A stretch of DNA of 64,000 nt from Salarchaeum sp. JOR-1 (GCF_007833275.1 NZ_CP042241.1:2170001-2234000), one strand, 5' to 3'; counted from the stretch's first letter, positions 8,508 to 17,674 are shown. The notes: a model not told the origin generated them from the sequence alone. Numbers and translations: made by a program.

Positions 8508-10553
8508 TTAGTCGAGTTGGTCGGCGATAGCGTCGACGACCTCGTCGATGACGTCCTCGCGCTCGCCGCGCAGGAACTCGATGTGGCCGTCGTCCGCGCC
8601 GCGCGGCGTCACGCCCGCGTCGGGGAGTTCGTCGGCGACCTCCTCGCCGACCGCGCGCACGTCCACGTGTTCGGTGCTGCGGACGCGGATCTCGTCGTCG
8701 TTCGCGCCGACGAGGACGTCGACGTCGTCCGCGCGGTCGCGGAAGAGCGCGTCGAGCAGGAGGTTCTCGGGCGGGAAGTCGTACTTGTGGGTGAACGCCG
8801 CGAGGTCGAGAACCTCGAACGTCACGCCGTCCTCCTCCTCGGCCGCGAGGTGTGGGCGCGCCGTGTCGAGTTCGGTGTCGAGCTTCGAGCGGAACTGGCC
8901 GGCGACGTGCGCGGCGAGCGAGTCGTTCTCCTCCCAGAGGAGGTCGGCGATGAGTTCGCGCTTGTCCTCGTAGGACTGGTAGAACGCCTCGAGCGCGATT
9001 GCGTCACGGATGTCCGCGAGTTCCTCGGTCTCGTAGCCGGCGTCGCTCGCGGCGTCCGCGTACGCGTCCGGGGTGTCCTCCCAGAACGCGGCGGCGGGGA
9101 GGTGGGCGATGTCGTCGCGGACGTCGGCGTTCACGAGCGCCGCGAGGTGCGCGCCGAGCACGCCCGTCCGGACGGCGTCACCGCCTTCCTGGGTCGGGCT
9201 GGCGAGAACGGTTGCGGCGTCGGCGGCCTCGCCGTCCGCGTACCCGCCGTCGATGGCGACGCTCCGCGCGTCGTACGCGTCGAGCAGGCCGAGTCCGTCG
9301 AGCGATTCGCGAGTGCTCCCGGTGCCGACGAGCACGAACAGCGGGTGTTTCTCGTCGTGGCGCTGCTCGGCTTCGAGCATCGAGGTCACGTCGTTCGTCG
9401 CGGCCTCCATGCCGTAGAAGTCGCCGTCGAGCGGCCGGCGGTCGATATAGTGGTACTCGGCGTTGCTGACCGCGTGCTCCTCGCGCACGAGCGGGAGGAC
9501 GGCGCGCTCGATGGCGGCGCCGGCGACGTAGCCGTCCACGTTCGCCGTGTGCCGCACGATGACCGGACGGCCCTCCGCGACGGCGCGACGAACCGCGGTC
9601 GCGGCGGTCACGAGGCCGTCCTGGACGACCGCGATGTCGTCGTCCTCGACGAACAGGCTCGTGTCGTCGGGCCGCGCGCGCTCGTCCAGCGCGTCGTTCA
9701 GCCGCGCGAGCACCGTCTCCCGGGCGTCCCCGGTGAGTTCCTCGAGCTCCTCGGTCTCCACCTGGAGTTCGCCGTGATGGCGCTCGACCTCGCCGACGAG
9801 GCGAACCACGTCACCCGTCTCGATATCGGGGTACGCGCGAACGCCCGCTTCCACGAACGCCGCACACTCCACGACGCCCGTCTCGTCCGTCAGCTCGAAC
9901 ACCGTCGGCCCGCTCGTCTGCCGGGTCGACGTGAGTTCGCCCTCCAGCGCGACGAGTTCGCCGACGAACTCCTCCAGCTCGCCGGCGGACACGTGCACCG
10001 GCTCGCGGGACTCCTCGCTCTCGGACTCGGCTTCCGCCGACTCCTCGACCGGTTCAGTCTGGGGTTCCGGCTCGGGCTCGGGTTCCGGCTCGGGCTCGGG
10101 TTCCGGCTCGGATTCCTGTTCGGTTTCGACCTGTTCGACCGCGCCTGCGGGCGCGGCGTCCTCGTCCTCGGGGAGTTCGGCGGTCGTCTCCGCGTCGGGA
10201 TCCTGCACGAGCTTCCCGCGGAAGTCGCGTTCGCTCTGTCGGATCGACCACGAGAGGTCGACGTTTCCGTTCCCGTGGACTTCGTCCACCTGAACGTAGA
10301 CGGTCTCGCCGTCGTCCCAGTCGAGGGACTCGATGCGGCCGGGAATCTCGCTGCGGTGCAGGAGACCCGTGACGGACGGCGCGAGGTCGACGAACACGCC
10401 GAACTCGGCGAACCCGTCCACCGTTCCGACGTAGTATCGACCGGGGATGAGCTGGTTCGCGTCCTCGCCGCGGAACTCGAAGACGACGTCCTCTTCGTGG
10501 GTCTGACAGATACGACCGTCGACAGACGAGCCGCAGATAATACACGTACCCAT
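8508..10553 (-). CDS. Zinc finger-S1-OB-DHH (RecJ-like) protein
   Basis: A 681-residue multidomain protein. Residues 1-20 hold a likely zinc site (C4, C7, C16, H19), 35-105 an S1 RNA-binding domain, about 140-185 an acidic linker with alternating E and P, 190-270 an OB-fold nucleic-acid-binding domain, and about 285-681 a DHH/RecJ-like phosphoesterase region. The usual DHH triad is not seen: the corresponding segment reads VAIDGGYADG, so catalysis may be lost. Haloarchaea have several RecJ paralogues, and some act as partners of other nucleases. It sits in a minus-strand run with mutY, tdk and elp3. Confidence 0.85.
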   Translation of the reverse strand: MGTCIICGSSVDGRICQTHEEDVVFEFRGEDANQLIPGRYYVGTVDGFAEFGVFVDLAPSVTGLLHRSEIPGRIESLDWDDGETVYVQVDEVHGNGNVDLSWSIRQSERDFRGKLVQDPDAETTAELPEDEDAAPAGAVEQVETEQESEPEPEPEPEPEPEPEPQTEPVEESAEAESESEESREPVHVSAGELEEFVGELVALEGELTSTRQTSGPTVFELTDETGVVECAAFVEAGVRAYPDIETGDVVRLVGEVERHHGELQVETEELEELTGDARETVLARLNDALDERARPDDTSLFVEDDDIAVVQDGLVTAATAVRRAVAEGRPVIVRHTANVDGYVAGAAIERAVLPLVREEHAVSNAEYHYIDRRPLDGDFYGMEAATNDVTSMLEAEQRHDEKHPLFVLVGTGSTRESLDGLGLLDAYDARSVAIDGGYADGEAADAATVLASPTQEGGDAVRTGVLGAHLAALVNADVRDDIAHLPAAAFWEDTPDAYADAASDAGYETEELADIRDAIALEAFYQSYEDKRELIADLLWEENDSLAAHVAGQFRSKLDTELDTARPHLAAEEEDGVTFEVLDLAAFTHKYDFPPENLLLDALFRDRADDVDVLVGANDDEIRVRSTEHVDVRAVGEEVADELPDAGVTPRGADDGHIEFLRGEREDVIDEVVDAIADQLD

Positions 10554-10597
10554 TTAGTGAGTTGAAGTAATCCCTCCCCTAAACGATTGTCGAAAGC

Positions 10598-10861
10598 CTA
10601 TTCGAGAACGCGGCTCTCCGCTTCCAGTTCGGCGATGTCGTCCGCCAGCGCCCGCACCTGCTCGGGGAACAACGCCACCTGTACCTCGTTGCCCTCTCCG
10701 TCTCCCGCGACGACCTTCACGCGCTTGTCCCCGAACTCGCGCGCCTCGACAGTCTCGGTGTCGAACAGTTTCGCCGACCCCGACTTGTTCGACGGCCCGA
10801 CGTTCTTCAGCGCGCCGTCCGTCAGTTCCACCATGAAGTCGTCCAGCTGGAGTGCGAGCAT
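10598..10861 (-). CDS. Conserved haloarchaeal protein, 87 aa
   Basis: An 87-residue acidic protein with alternating beta-strands (DFMVELTDGALKNVG, KRVKVVAGDG, NEVQVALFPEQ) and a C-terminal helix (QVRALADDIAELEAE). I do not recognise a named domain and see no catalytic motif or membrane segment. It starts 24 bases after the thymidine kinase stop and ends 44 bases before the DHH-like gene start, so it is very probably cotranscribed with both. Confidence 0.75.
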   Translation of the reverse strand: MLALQLDDFMVELTDGALKNVGPSNKSGSAKLFDTETVEAREFGDKRVKVVAGDGEGNEVQVALFPEQVRALADDIAELEAESRVLE

Positions 10862-10885
10862 ACCGAGTGCTCGACGGGCGCGCCC

Positions 10886-11473
10886 TTAGTCCTCGCGGAG
10901 TTCGTGACAGTTCCGACACCGCGCCTCGTAGGACTCCTCCGCGCCCACCATAATCGTGGGGTCGTCAGCGTGCGCGGGATCGCCGTCGATGAGGCGCTGG
11001 TTCCGGGTCGCCGGCTCCCCACACACCGTACAGATGGCCTGGAGTTTCTCCACGTACTCCGCCGTCGCCATCAGCGCGGGGAGCGGGTGGAAGGGGTCGC
11101 CGCGGAACGTCTGGTCGGTTCCGGACACCACGACGCGGCGGCCGTCCGCCGCCAACCGCTCGCAGACGTCGAGGAGTTCCGCGGGGAAGAAGTTCGCCTC
11201 GTCGATCGCGACGACCTCCTCGCCGTTCAGTCTCTGCGGGATTCCGAGGACGCCCTCGGAGTCGTTCTCGACCACGGTGGCCGTCCACTCGTTTCCCGCG
11301 TGCGACCCGAGGGACTCCTCGCCGTACCGGTCGTCGATCGCTGGGGTGAACGCCGCGACCTCCTGGCCCGCGATCTCGGCGCGCCGGAGTCGCCGGAGGA
11401 GTTCCTCCGTCTTCCCCGAGAACATACAGCCGGTGATGACCTCCACCCACCCGCTGTTCGTGATGGCGTGCAT
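10886..11473 (-). CDS. tdk: Thymidine kinase
   Basis: A 195-residue type II (TK1-like) thymidine kinase. The Walker A loop is GCMFSGKT at residues 15-22, the catalytic base is E92 in DEANFF (91-96), and a structural zinc site is formed by CTVCGE and CRNCHE near the C terminus. It phosphorylates thymidine to dTMP in salvage. I chose ATG 11473 because the fold starts directly with the P-loop strand; the frame is open further upstream but the residues there are non-coding in character. It follows mutY after 58 bases. Confidence 0.95.
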   Translation of the reverse strand: MHAITNSGWVEVITGCMFSGKTEELLRRLRRAEIAGQEVAAFTPAIDDRYGEESLGSHAGNEWTATVVENDSEGVLGIPQRLNGEEVVAIDEANFFPAELLDVCERLAADGRRVVVSGTDQTFRGDPFHPLPALMATAEYVEKLQAICTVCGEPATRNQRLIDGDPAHADDPTIMVGAEESYEARCRNCHELRED

Positions 11474-11531
11474 GCGAGAAGCCGGGGTGGGCGAGGAGAA
11501 AAACGGTTCCGTTCTCCGCGTCCCGCGCCAC

Positions 11532-12443
11532 TCACTCCCGAAGCCGGGCGACCGTCTCGTCGCCGCGTTCGTCGACCGCGACGAGGCCGTCGTCTTCGAG
11601 GTCGGCGAGCAGGCCGCGCAGCCACTCCGCGCCGGTGTCGCCGCCGTAGTCCACGCGAACCTTCGGCCCCAGCTGGGAGAGCGCGAGTTCGTCGTGCTCG
11701 GAGAGCGCGGCGATGACTCGCCCGCGCTTCTGCCGGCGACTCCCCTCGAAGCTCGGCTGGGTCGGCACGTCGGGCGCGGTGAAGTCACCGGTCTCGTAGG
11801 CGTCACACCACTCGCGCCACGGGCACCCGGCCTCGTCGCAGGACGGGACTTTCTCACAGGCCACGCCGCCGAGTTCCATGATGGCGTTGTTCCAGACGCG
11901 GGACTCGCCCGCGGGCAGCAGGAAGCCCGCCGCGTCCTCGAACGCCGCGTCGTCGTCGGGCACGGAGAACGCGCGGTAGAGGACGCGCTTGACGTTCGTG
12001 TCGACGACGGCGTTCCCGTTGTTGAACGCGAACGACGCGACTGCGTTCGCCGTGTAGGGGCCGACGCCCATCAGCTCCTGGAGTTCGTCGGGCGACTCCG
12101 GGAACGAGCCGTCGTATTCCTCGACGACCTGCTCGGCGGCCTCGTGGAGGTAGCGCGCGCGGTTGTTGTACCCGAGCGAGTGCCCCGTCCAGAACGCCAC
12201 CACGTCCCCCCGGCTGGCGGCCGCGAGGTCGTGGACAGTCGGCCACTTCGCGAGGAACTCCTCGAACGCCTCCCGCACGCGTTCGAGCTGGGTCTGCTGG
12301 CTCATCACCTCAGAGACGAGAATCTCGTAGGCGTCGTCGGTGTTCCGCCACGGGAAGTCCCGGTGGTCGGCCTCGTACCACGAGATCAGGGCGTCCCGGA
12401 CGGCGTCCACGTCCTCGGGCAGGCAGTCCGCGGCCTCGCTCAT
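11532..12443 (-). CDS. mutY: A/G-specific adenine glycosylase MutY
   Basis: A 303-residue HhH-GPD DNA glycosylase. The catalytic glutamate is E45 in SEVMSQQTQ, the helix-hairpin-helix is LMGVGPYTANAV (about 124-135), and the conserved aspartate is D148 in VDTNV. Four cysteines (C196, C202, C207, C213) fit an iron-sulfur cluster, but the spacing (5, 4, 5 residues between) differs from the classical 6, 2, 5. MutY removes adenine mispaired with 8-oxoguanine. The C-terminal MutT-like domain of bacterial MutY is missing and is replaced by a short winged-helix-like tail. Confidence 0.92.
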   Translation of the reverse strand: MSEAADCLPEDVDAVRDALISWYEADHRDFPWRNTDDAYEILVSEVMSQQTQLERVREAFEEFLAKWPTVHDLAAASRGDVVAFWTGHSLGYNNRARYLHEAAEQVVEEYDGSFPESPDELQELMGVGPYTANAVASFAFNNGNAVVDTNVKRVLYRAFSVPDDDAAFEDAAGFLLPAGESRVWNNAIMELGGVACEKVPSCDEAGCPWREWCDAYETGDFTAPDVPTQPSFEGSRRQKRGRVIAALSEHDELALSQLGPKVRVDYGGDTGAEWLRGLLADLEDDGLVAVDERGDETVARLRE

Positions 12444-12534
12444 CACACGAACCCTGGGCCGCGCCGGGTAACTCGGTTGTGGTTCCCGGTGAGGAGGCGA
12501 AAGGCGTTTTCCCCGGCCGCGAGAACGCGGGGGT

Positions 12535-12858
12535 ATGAGCCTGGACGACCTGCAGGACGCCGTGGAGGAACAGAACGCGGAACTCGCCGACCACGCGGTG
12601 TCGCTCGACCGCGAGACCCGGACGGAGTTGGCGATGCTGTCGGCGGCGCTCGACCCCGAGGACGTGGACGACCTCGTGGGGCGGGCCGTCCACCAGTTCT
12701 TCGACACGCTCGTCCAGTCCGGGAAGCTCGACTTCCACCTCCGCAGCGAGTACGACGCGACCTACGACGAGTACCTCTCGGGCATGAGCTTCGAGGAGAT
12801 GACGGGCGGTCGGGAGTTCCCGCAGACCGAGGAGGACGGGCGGCGCTACCAGTACTAA
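12535..12858 (+). CDS. Conserved haloarchaeal helical protein, 107 aa
   Basis: A 107-residue soluble, mainly helical acidic protein. The central segment (DPEDVDDLVGRAVHQFF) suggests a short oligomerising helix, and the C terminus is polar and tyrosine-rich. No known domain is evident. It is divergent from mutY, and a GTTTTC box at about 12507 lies about 28 bases before ATG 12535, so it probably has its own leaderless transcript. It is followed by the CBS-domain gene 39 bases downstream. Confidence 0.7.
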   Translation: MSLDDLQDAVEEQNAELADHAVSLDRETRTELAMLSAALDPEDVDDLVGRAVHQFFDTLVQSGKLDFHLRSEYDATYDEYLSGMSFEEMTGGREFPQTEEDGRRYQY

Positions 12859-12897
12859 GCGAAAGCACCTTTGTGGATGGTGGCACAACCAGCGGGT

Positions 12898-13287
12898 ATG
12901 GAAGACATTTTCGTCGGTCGAGTGATGTCCGCGCCGATTCAGACTGTCACCCCCGACACGCCCGTCGAGGAAGCCGCGTCCGTGATGCGGGACAACGACA
13001 TCAGTTCCGTCGTCGTCGTGGACGAGGAGAACGGGCTCGCCGGCATCCTCACCGCGACCGACTTCGTCACTATCGCCGCCGACGGCGCGATCACGCGCGA
13101 CGACCCGGTCTCGAAGTACATGAGCACCGACCTCGTCACCGTCACCGCGGACGAACCCATCGTCGATGCCGCGGACACCCTCATCGAACACGGCATCCAC
13201 CACGTGCCGGTCGTCGACGACACCGCGGGCGTCATCGGCATGATATCCACCACGGACATCACCGCCTACCTCTCCACGGCCGCGTGA
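12898..13287 (+). CDS. Two-CBS-domain protein
   Basis: A 129-residue protein made of two tandem CBS motifs (about 8-62 and 73-126), each with a VMS/YMST start, a VEEAA/VDAAD helix and a GILTATD or GMISTTD end. Paired CBS motifs form a Bateman module that binds adenine nucleotides. As a stand-alone module it probably signals energy status to an unknown partner. I used ATG 12898 because homologues start immediately before the first CBS strand; an in-frame ATG at 12871 would add nine residues. Confidence 0.9.
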   Translation: MEDIFVGRVMSAPIQTVTPDTPVEEAASVMRDNDISSVVVVDEENGLAGILTATDFVTIAADGAITRDDPVSKYMSTDLVTVTADEPIVDAADTLIEHGIHHVPVVDDTAGVIGMISTTDITAYLSTAA

Positions 13288-13327
13288 ACGCGCGACCGGG
13301 GCGTCAGTCCACCACTACGTTTCGAAG

Positions 13328-14704
13328 TTAGACCGCGTCCTCTGAGTGTTCGAGGCTCGGGCTCGCCTGTTTCACGAGCGGGCTTTCGAGCGCGTCGAAG
13401 AGGATGCTGGTGCCGAGTTCGATTTCTCGCGCGGTCACGTCGAGCGGCGGGAGGAGGCGGAGCGCCTTGTACCCGCAGCCGAGCGTGAGGAGGCCGCGCT
13501 CCAGCGCGGCTTTCACGAGGGCTTCGCGGCGGTCTTTGGTGTCGAGTTCGATGGCGAACATCAGGCCGCGGCCGCGCACGTCCACGACGTACTCGGAGTC
13601 GAAGTCTTCGACGAGTTCGGTGAGCTGGCGGCCGCGCTCGCGGGCGTTCGCGACGAGGTCGTGTTCCCGGATTGCGTCGAGGGTGGCGACGCCCTGCGCG
13701 GACGCGAGGACGTCGCCCGCGCCCCACGTCGAGGACAACCGTCCCTTCTCCTCGGGGAAGAGGGCGGAGTCCGCGACGGTCGCGCCGACGCGGAGCCCCT
13801 TCGCGGACGTGATGACGTCGGGGTCGAACGGGAGGTGGTCGATACCCCACATCTCGCCCGTGCGGCCGAGGCCGGCCTGAATCTCGTCGGAGATTATCTT
13901 GAACTCGTGTTCGTCTTTGAGGTCGGCGATGTCCCGTGCGAACTCGTCGCTGGGGACGCGGTAGCCGCCCTCGCCCTGCTGGGGTTCGAGGATGAGGAAG
14001 GACACTTCCTCAGCGGGGATGTTGCCGCGAACCGGATGGAGGCGGTCGGCGAGGGCGTTCCCGCCGGGGCCGTCGGTCTTCCAGCCGCACGTGCACGCGC
14101 CCGTACAGGAGCAGTAGGGGACGCTGAGGACGCCCGGGATCTCGGGGTAGCCGCGGCGCTGCACGGACTTCGAGCGGTTGAGGCTGAGCGCGCCGAGGGT
14201 GCGGCCGTGGAACGCGCCCTCCGTGGTGACGGCGCGGTGGCCGCCGTCGGCGTAACAGATCTTGATGGCGTTCTCGACGGCTTCCGCGCCCGAGTTCGAG
14301 AGGAAGGCGGTGTCGAGGCCGTAGTGGCTCGTCGCCTCGGTGAGTCGGTCGAGCAACTGAGTCGGACCCGGAACCTCGGGGTTCTCGGGCGTCCCGCCGT
14401 TCGAGACGTAGAAGTCCTGTCCGGCGATTTTCAGGGGGTCGACGAGGCCGAACCCCTCCAGTTCGTCCATGATTTTCGGGTTGTTGTAGCCGAGCGGGGC
14501 GGACGCGACGTGGCTCGTGAAGTCGAGGAGGACGTTCCCGTCCACGTCGGTACAGAAGGGGCCTTCCGCCCACTCCGAGGTGTCCCAGACGAAGTCGTAG
14601 ACGTACGTGCTCGGGGCGGCGTGCTGGCCGTGGTGGGCCGCCCACTGCTTCGCGCGTTCGCCGGGCATCTCGGTGACGCTCGGCTCTGCTGTCTCCCGGT
14701 CCAT
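13328..14704 (-). CDS. PLP-dependent class III aminotransferase
   Basis: A 458-residue fold-type I enzyme of the ornithine/GABA aminotransferase class. The PLP pieces are in place: SNSGAEAVENAIK for the phosphate, ISDEIQAGLGRTG for the pyridine aspartate, and the Schiff-base lysine K302 in SAKGL. A cysteine-rich insert with C198, C200, C204 and C206 (CSCTGACTC) is unusual for the class and could bind a metal or iron-sulfur cluster. The amino donor cannot be inferred; GABA, ornithine or lysine-type substrates are possible. The gene is 53 bases upstream of the MgtC-family gene's stop on the same strand. Confidence 0.88.
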   Translation of the reverse strand: MDRETAEPSVTEMPGERAKQWAAHHGQHAAPSTYVYDFVWDTSEWAEGPFCTDVDGNVLLDFTSHVASAPLGYNNPKIMDELEGFGLVDPLKIAGQDFYVSNGGTPENPEVPGPTQLLDRLTEATSHYGLDTAFLSNSGAEAVENAIKICYADGGHRAVTTEGAFHGRTLGALSLNRSKSVQRRGYPEIPGVLSVPYCSCTGACTCGWKTDGPGGNALADRLHPVRGNIPAEEVSFLILEPQQGEGGYRVPSDEFARDIADLKDEHEFKIISDEIQAGLGRTGEMWGIDHLPFDPDVITSAKGLRVGATVADSALFPEEKGRLSSTWGAGDVLASAQGVATLDAIREHDLVANARERGRQLTELVEDFDSEYVVDVRGRGLMFAIELDTKDRREALVKAALERGLLTLGCGYKALRLLPPLDVTAREIELGTSILFDALESPLVKQASPSLEHSEDAV

Positions 14705-14757
14705 GCAGGTAGGAGGTACGCCCCCGAGGTAAAAAGTGTCCGTTTCGTCCCCGGCAA

Positions 14758-16062
14758 TTATTGCATCGCGGAGGCGGCGGCGACGAGAGCGCCAGTGACG
14801 AGGAGAACGACGCTCCACCCGGCGACCCGGCGGGCGAACGCGCGGTTCGTGCTCGTCGCGGCGAGCGCGACCTTCACGCCGATGCTGGACGCGGTGGCGA
14901 GGAACACCGCGACGACCGCAGTGTGCGAGCCGAGGCCGCCGGTGCGGTAGAGGACGACCGCGGACGTGGTCGCGCCCGCGCTCGACACCAGCCCGGAGAA
15001 GACCGCGGTCGCGTAGAACCCGAGCGCGCCGAACTCCGCCTCCGCCAGCCCGCCCGCCGCGAGCACGACGGCGAACATCGCGCCGAACGAGAGCGCGTTC
15101 CGCGTCGAGAACGGACTGTCGAGTTCCATCGGCACGCTCTCGCCCCAGTCCGCGGTGAACGCCGCGACGCCGACGCTCCCGAGGACGACGACGGCGAGCG
15201 GCGGAACCACCGGCCAGAGCGGCCGATTACCGAGTGTGAACACGAGGGCGATGAGGAGGTTGCGGAGCGCCATCGCCGCGTTCGCGAGGAGGACGCCCGC
15301 AACCGCGTACGCCGCGGCCTCCGCGCGCTCCCCGACGTGGTCGAGCATCGTCCCGACGACCGCCGTCGAGGACGCGAGACCGCCGAAGAACCCCGTGACT
15401 GCGATGCCCTTCGAGCCGTACGTCTTCACGACGACGTAGTTCGCGATGCCGATGCCCGCGACGAACACGACCATCAGCCAGACGACCCGGGGTTCGATTT
15501 CGACCGTCGCGGGGCCGAGCGCGACCGGAACGGTTCCGGCGGGCAGGAGCGGGTAGACGACGAACGAGAGGATGGCGAACTCCGTCACCGACCGCATCTC
15601 CTCGCGGTTGAGCCCCCACGCGAACCCGTGGAGTTCGCGCTTCAGGACGAGGAGGAGACTGCTCGTCACCGCGACCACAGTCGCGGGCAGCGTCTCGCCG
15701 AGCGCCGCGAGCACGCCGACGCCGTACGCGACGACGAGGCTGACCGCCGTCGTCAAGTGCAGTCCCTCGTCGTCCTCGACGCCGCTGTACATCAGGACGC
15801 CCGCGAGCACCGTCACGAACAGGCCGCCGACGGGAACGAGCACGGGCACGCAGACGCCGTCGCTCGCGCAGCGCGCGGAGTCGTGGAGCGCGAAGATGGC
15901 GCCGAGCACGCTGATGAGGGCGAACGTCCGGATGCCGGCGGCCTTCTGCGACCACTCGCGCTCGAGGCCGAGGAACAGGCCGAGCGCGACCGCGATGGCG
16001 ATACGGGCGACGCTGGTGTCGAAGGGCGGCGCCGCGACGAGGTTCTCGACTCCGAGCGACAC
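14758..16062 (-). CDS. MgtC/SapB-DUF4010 family membrane protein
   Basis: A 434-residue integral membrane protein with about a dozen hydrophobic segments. The N-terminal part (about 15-150) has the MgtC/SapB signature GLFLGLEREW followed by AGIRTFALI; the rest matches the DUF4010 arrangement, including FFGGLASSTAVVG and GLVSSAGATTSAVV repeats. MgtC relatives influence magnesium homeostasis and membrane energetics, but the transported substrate of this family is not established. The gene diverges from the PerM gene at 16141. Confidence 0.85.
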   Translation of the reverse strand: MSLGVENLVAAPPFDTSVARIAIAVALGLFLGLEREWSQKAAGIRTFALISVLGAIFALHDSARCASDGVCVPVLVPVGGLFVTVLAGVLMYSGVEDDEGLHLTTAVSLVVAYGVGVLAALGETLPATVVAVTSSLLLVLKRELHGFAWGLNREEMRSVTEFAILSFVVYPLLPAGTVPVALGPATVEIEPRVVWLMVVFVAGIGIANYVVVKTYGSKGIAVTGFFGGLASSTAVVGTMLDHVGERAEAAAYAVAGVLLANAAMALRNLLIALVFTLGNRPLWPVVPPLAVVVLGSVGVAAFTADWGESVPMELDSPFSTRNALSFGAMFAVVLAAGGLAEAEFGALGFYATAVFSGLVSSAGATTSAVVLYRTGGLGSHTAVVAVFLATASSIGVKVALAATSTNRAFARRVAGWSVVLLVTGALVAAASAMQ

Positions 16063-16140
16063 TCACACGACTTGCCGGCCGGGAGTGATAAGCGATGTGG
16101 CGGAGTGAAGGTTTTTGTCGTCGCCCGGACACCCGGACGT

Positions 16141-17361
16141 ATGGAGTTCGACTACGACCGGGCGCGCGCCGGCTGGTGGGCTGTCGGTTCCTTCCTCGCG
16201 CTCGCGCTCGCCCTCGTCGTCTACCGCTTCCTCGGAACCTTCGTCTTCGGCGTCTTCCTCTACTACGCGACCCGGCCCGTCTACCGCCGGCTGAAGAAGC
16301 GCGTCCGACCGCCGAGCCTCGCCGCCGCCATCAGCCTGCTCGCGCTCGCGCTCCCCGCCCTCCTCCTGTTCGCGTACACGCTCGCGGTCGGCCTCCAAGA
16401 GCTCGATAAGTTCCTCGCCACTCGCGACATCCAGCTCACGCAGGTAGAAGCCCTCCTCCAGCCGTACATCGACGTGTCCAGTATCGTTCAGGATCCGCAG
16501 TCACTGCTCGACGACCCGAACTTCGTCGAAGCCGTGCAGGCGTTCATCTCGAACGCATCCGGCTACATCGGGTTCATCGGGGGCGCCGCCCTCCATCTGT
16601 TCGTGATGATCACGATGGCGTTCTACCTGCTGCGGGACGACCACCGGCTCGCGCAGTGGTTCCGCCGCCGGTTCTCCGACTCCGAGGGCGTCGTCGAGGC
16701 GTACTTCGCGCGCGTCGACCACGACTTCTCGAACATCTTCTTCGGGAACATCCTCAACGCCGTCTTCACCGGTATCATCGGCGGTATCTCGTACAGCGCG
16801 CTCGACTACGTCGCGCCCGCGGGCCTCGGCATCCCCTATCCCGTCCTGCTCGGCGTGCTCACCGGCGTCGCGAGCCTCGTCCCCGTCGTCGGCATCAAAC
16901 TCGTCTACGTGCCCGTGCTCGCCTACCTCACCGGTATCGCTGTCTCCACCAGCACCGCCCTCCTCTGGTTCCCGCTGCTCTTCTTCGTCGTCTCCTTCCT
17001 CATCGTGGACGTCATCCCCGACCTCGTCCTCCGCCCGTACGTCTCCGGGCGCGGCCTCCACCTCGGGATGGTGATGCTCGCGTACATCTTCGGCCCGCTC
17101 CTCTGGGGCTGGTACGGCCTCTTCCTCGGGCCGATGCTCCTCGTGCTCATCGTGCACTTCGTGAAGCTCGTCCTCCCGGAACTCATTGCCGGGCGCCGAA
17201 TCGAAGCGGCCGCCATCGGCGACCTCATCGCCGACGACACCGGCCCTGGCCCAGCGGACGAACCGAGCGAATCGACCGGCGGCGAGGAAGAACCGCGCGA
17301 ACCCGCGGACGACGATGACGACGGCGACCAGACGGGGAGCGGCGTGGCGTCCCGCGAGTAG
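16141..17361 (+). CDS. AI-2E/PerM family membrane protein
   Basis: A 406-residue protein of the PerM/AI-2E family: paired helices at about 12-50 and 58-85, an extracytoplasmic region, then a five-helix bundle (about 140-350) with the family motif PLVGIKLVYVPVL region and DxxLRPYVSGR. The last 45 residues are a hydrophilic acidic tail, probably cytoplasmic. Family members export diverse small molecules or ions; the substrate here is unknown. The stop codon directly abuts the stop of the convergent zinc-ribbon gene. Confidence 0.85.
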   Translation: MEFDYDRARAGWWAVGSFLALALALVVYRFLGTFVFGVFLYYATRPVYRRLKKRVRPPSLAAAISLLALALPALLLFAYTLAVGLQELDKFLATRDIQLTQVEALLQPYIDVSSIVQDPQSLLDDPNFVEAVQAFISNASGYIGFIGGAALHLFVMITMAFYLLRDDHRLAQWFRRRFSDSEGVVEAYFARVDHDFSNIFFGNILNAVFTGIIGGISYSALDYVAPAGLGIPYPVLLGVLTGVASLVPVVGIKLVYVPVLAYLTGIAVSTSTALLWFPLLFFVVSFLIVDVIPDLVLRPYVSGRGLHLGMVMLAYIFGPLLWGWYGLFLGPMLLVLIVHFVKLVLPELIAGRRIEAAAIGDLIADDTGPGPADEPSESTGGEEEPREPADDDDDGDQTGSGVASRE

Positions 17362-17598
17362 TCAGCGCTCGACGAGGCGGGCGCCGTCGCGGGGACAGTA
17401 CTCGTACGCGGGGTCGCGAGTCGAGAACCCACACTGCGGGCACTCGCGGGCGGGCGGGCGGTCGTCGCCGCGGAACAGGAGGGGGACGAACGGGAGCGCG
17501 ATGAAGAAGACGAACCAGCCAGTGTAGTAGTAGACCGCGGCGTTGACGGCGAGGCTGGCGGCGAGGCCGACGAGGGCGGTGCGCGTGCGCGAACCCAT
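17362..17598 (-). CDS. Membrane-anchored zinc-ribbon protein
   Basis: A 78-residue protein with one or two N-terminal hydrophobic helices (about 7-45) and a C-terminal zinc ribbon whose ligands are CPQC and the later C in YCPRDG. The ribbon faces the cytoplasm if the positive residues at the start stay inside. The function is unknown. I used ATG 17598, which begins immediately before the first helix. Confidence 0.7.
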   Translation of the reverse strand: MGSRTRTALVGLAASLAVNAAVYYYTGWFVFFIALPFVPLLFRGDDRPPARECPQCGFSTRDPAYEYCPRDGARLVER

Positions 17599-17674
17599 CA
17601 CGCGAGCGGACGGGTTTCCGCGGGGTAAGCGTGTCGTCACCACGGTTATGCGGACGTGGCGCGTCCACTCGTGT

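Noticed and set aside
10064..10125. Tandem repeat of GGCTCGGGCTCGGGTTCC type units
   Set aside because: It encodes the EP-rich linker of the DHH-like protein and is explained as coding sequence; not a separate repeat element.
8502..10565. A very long open frame on the plus strand opposite the DHH-like gene
   Set aside because: It mirrors the minus-strand gene, has valine/arginine-heavy composition without domains, and is explained by the GC-rich third codon position.
14761..16140. Plus-strand open frame running through the MgtC gene into the PerM gene
   Set aside because: Residues are arginine/glutamate-rich antisense translation. The real PerM protein begins at ATG 16141 with its first membrane helix.
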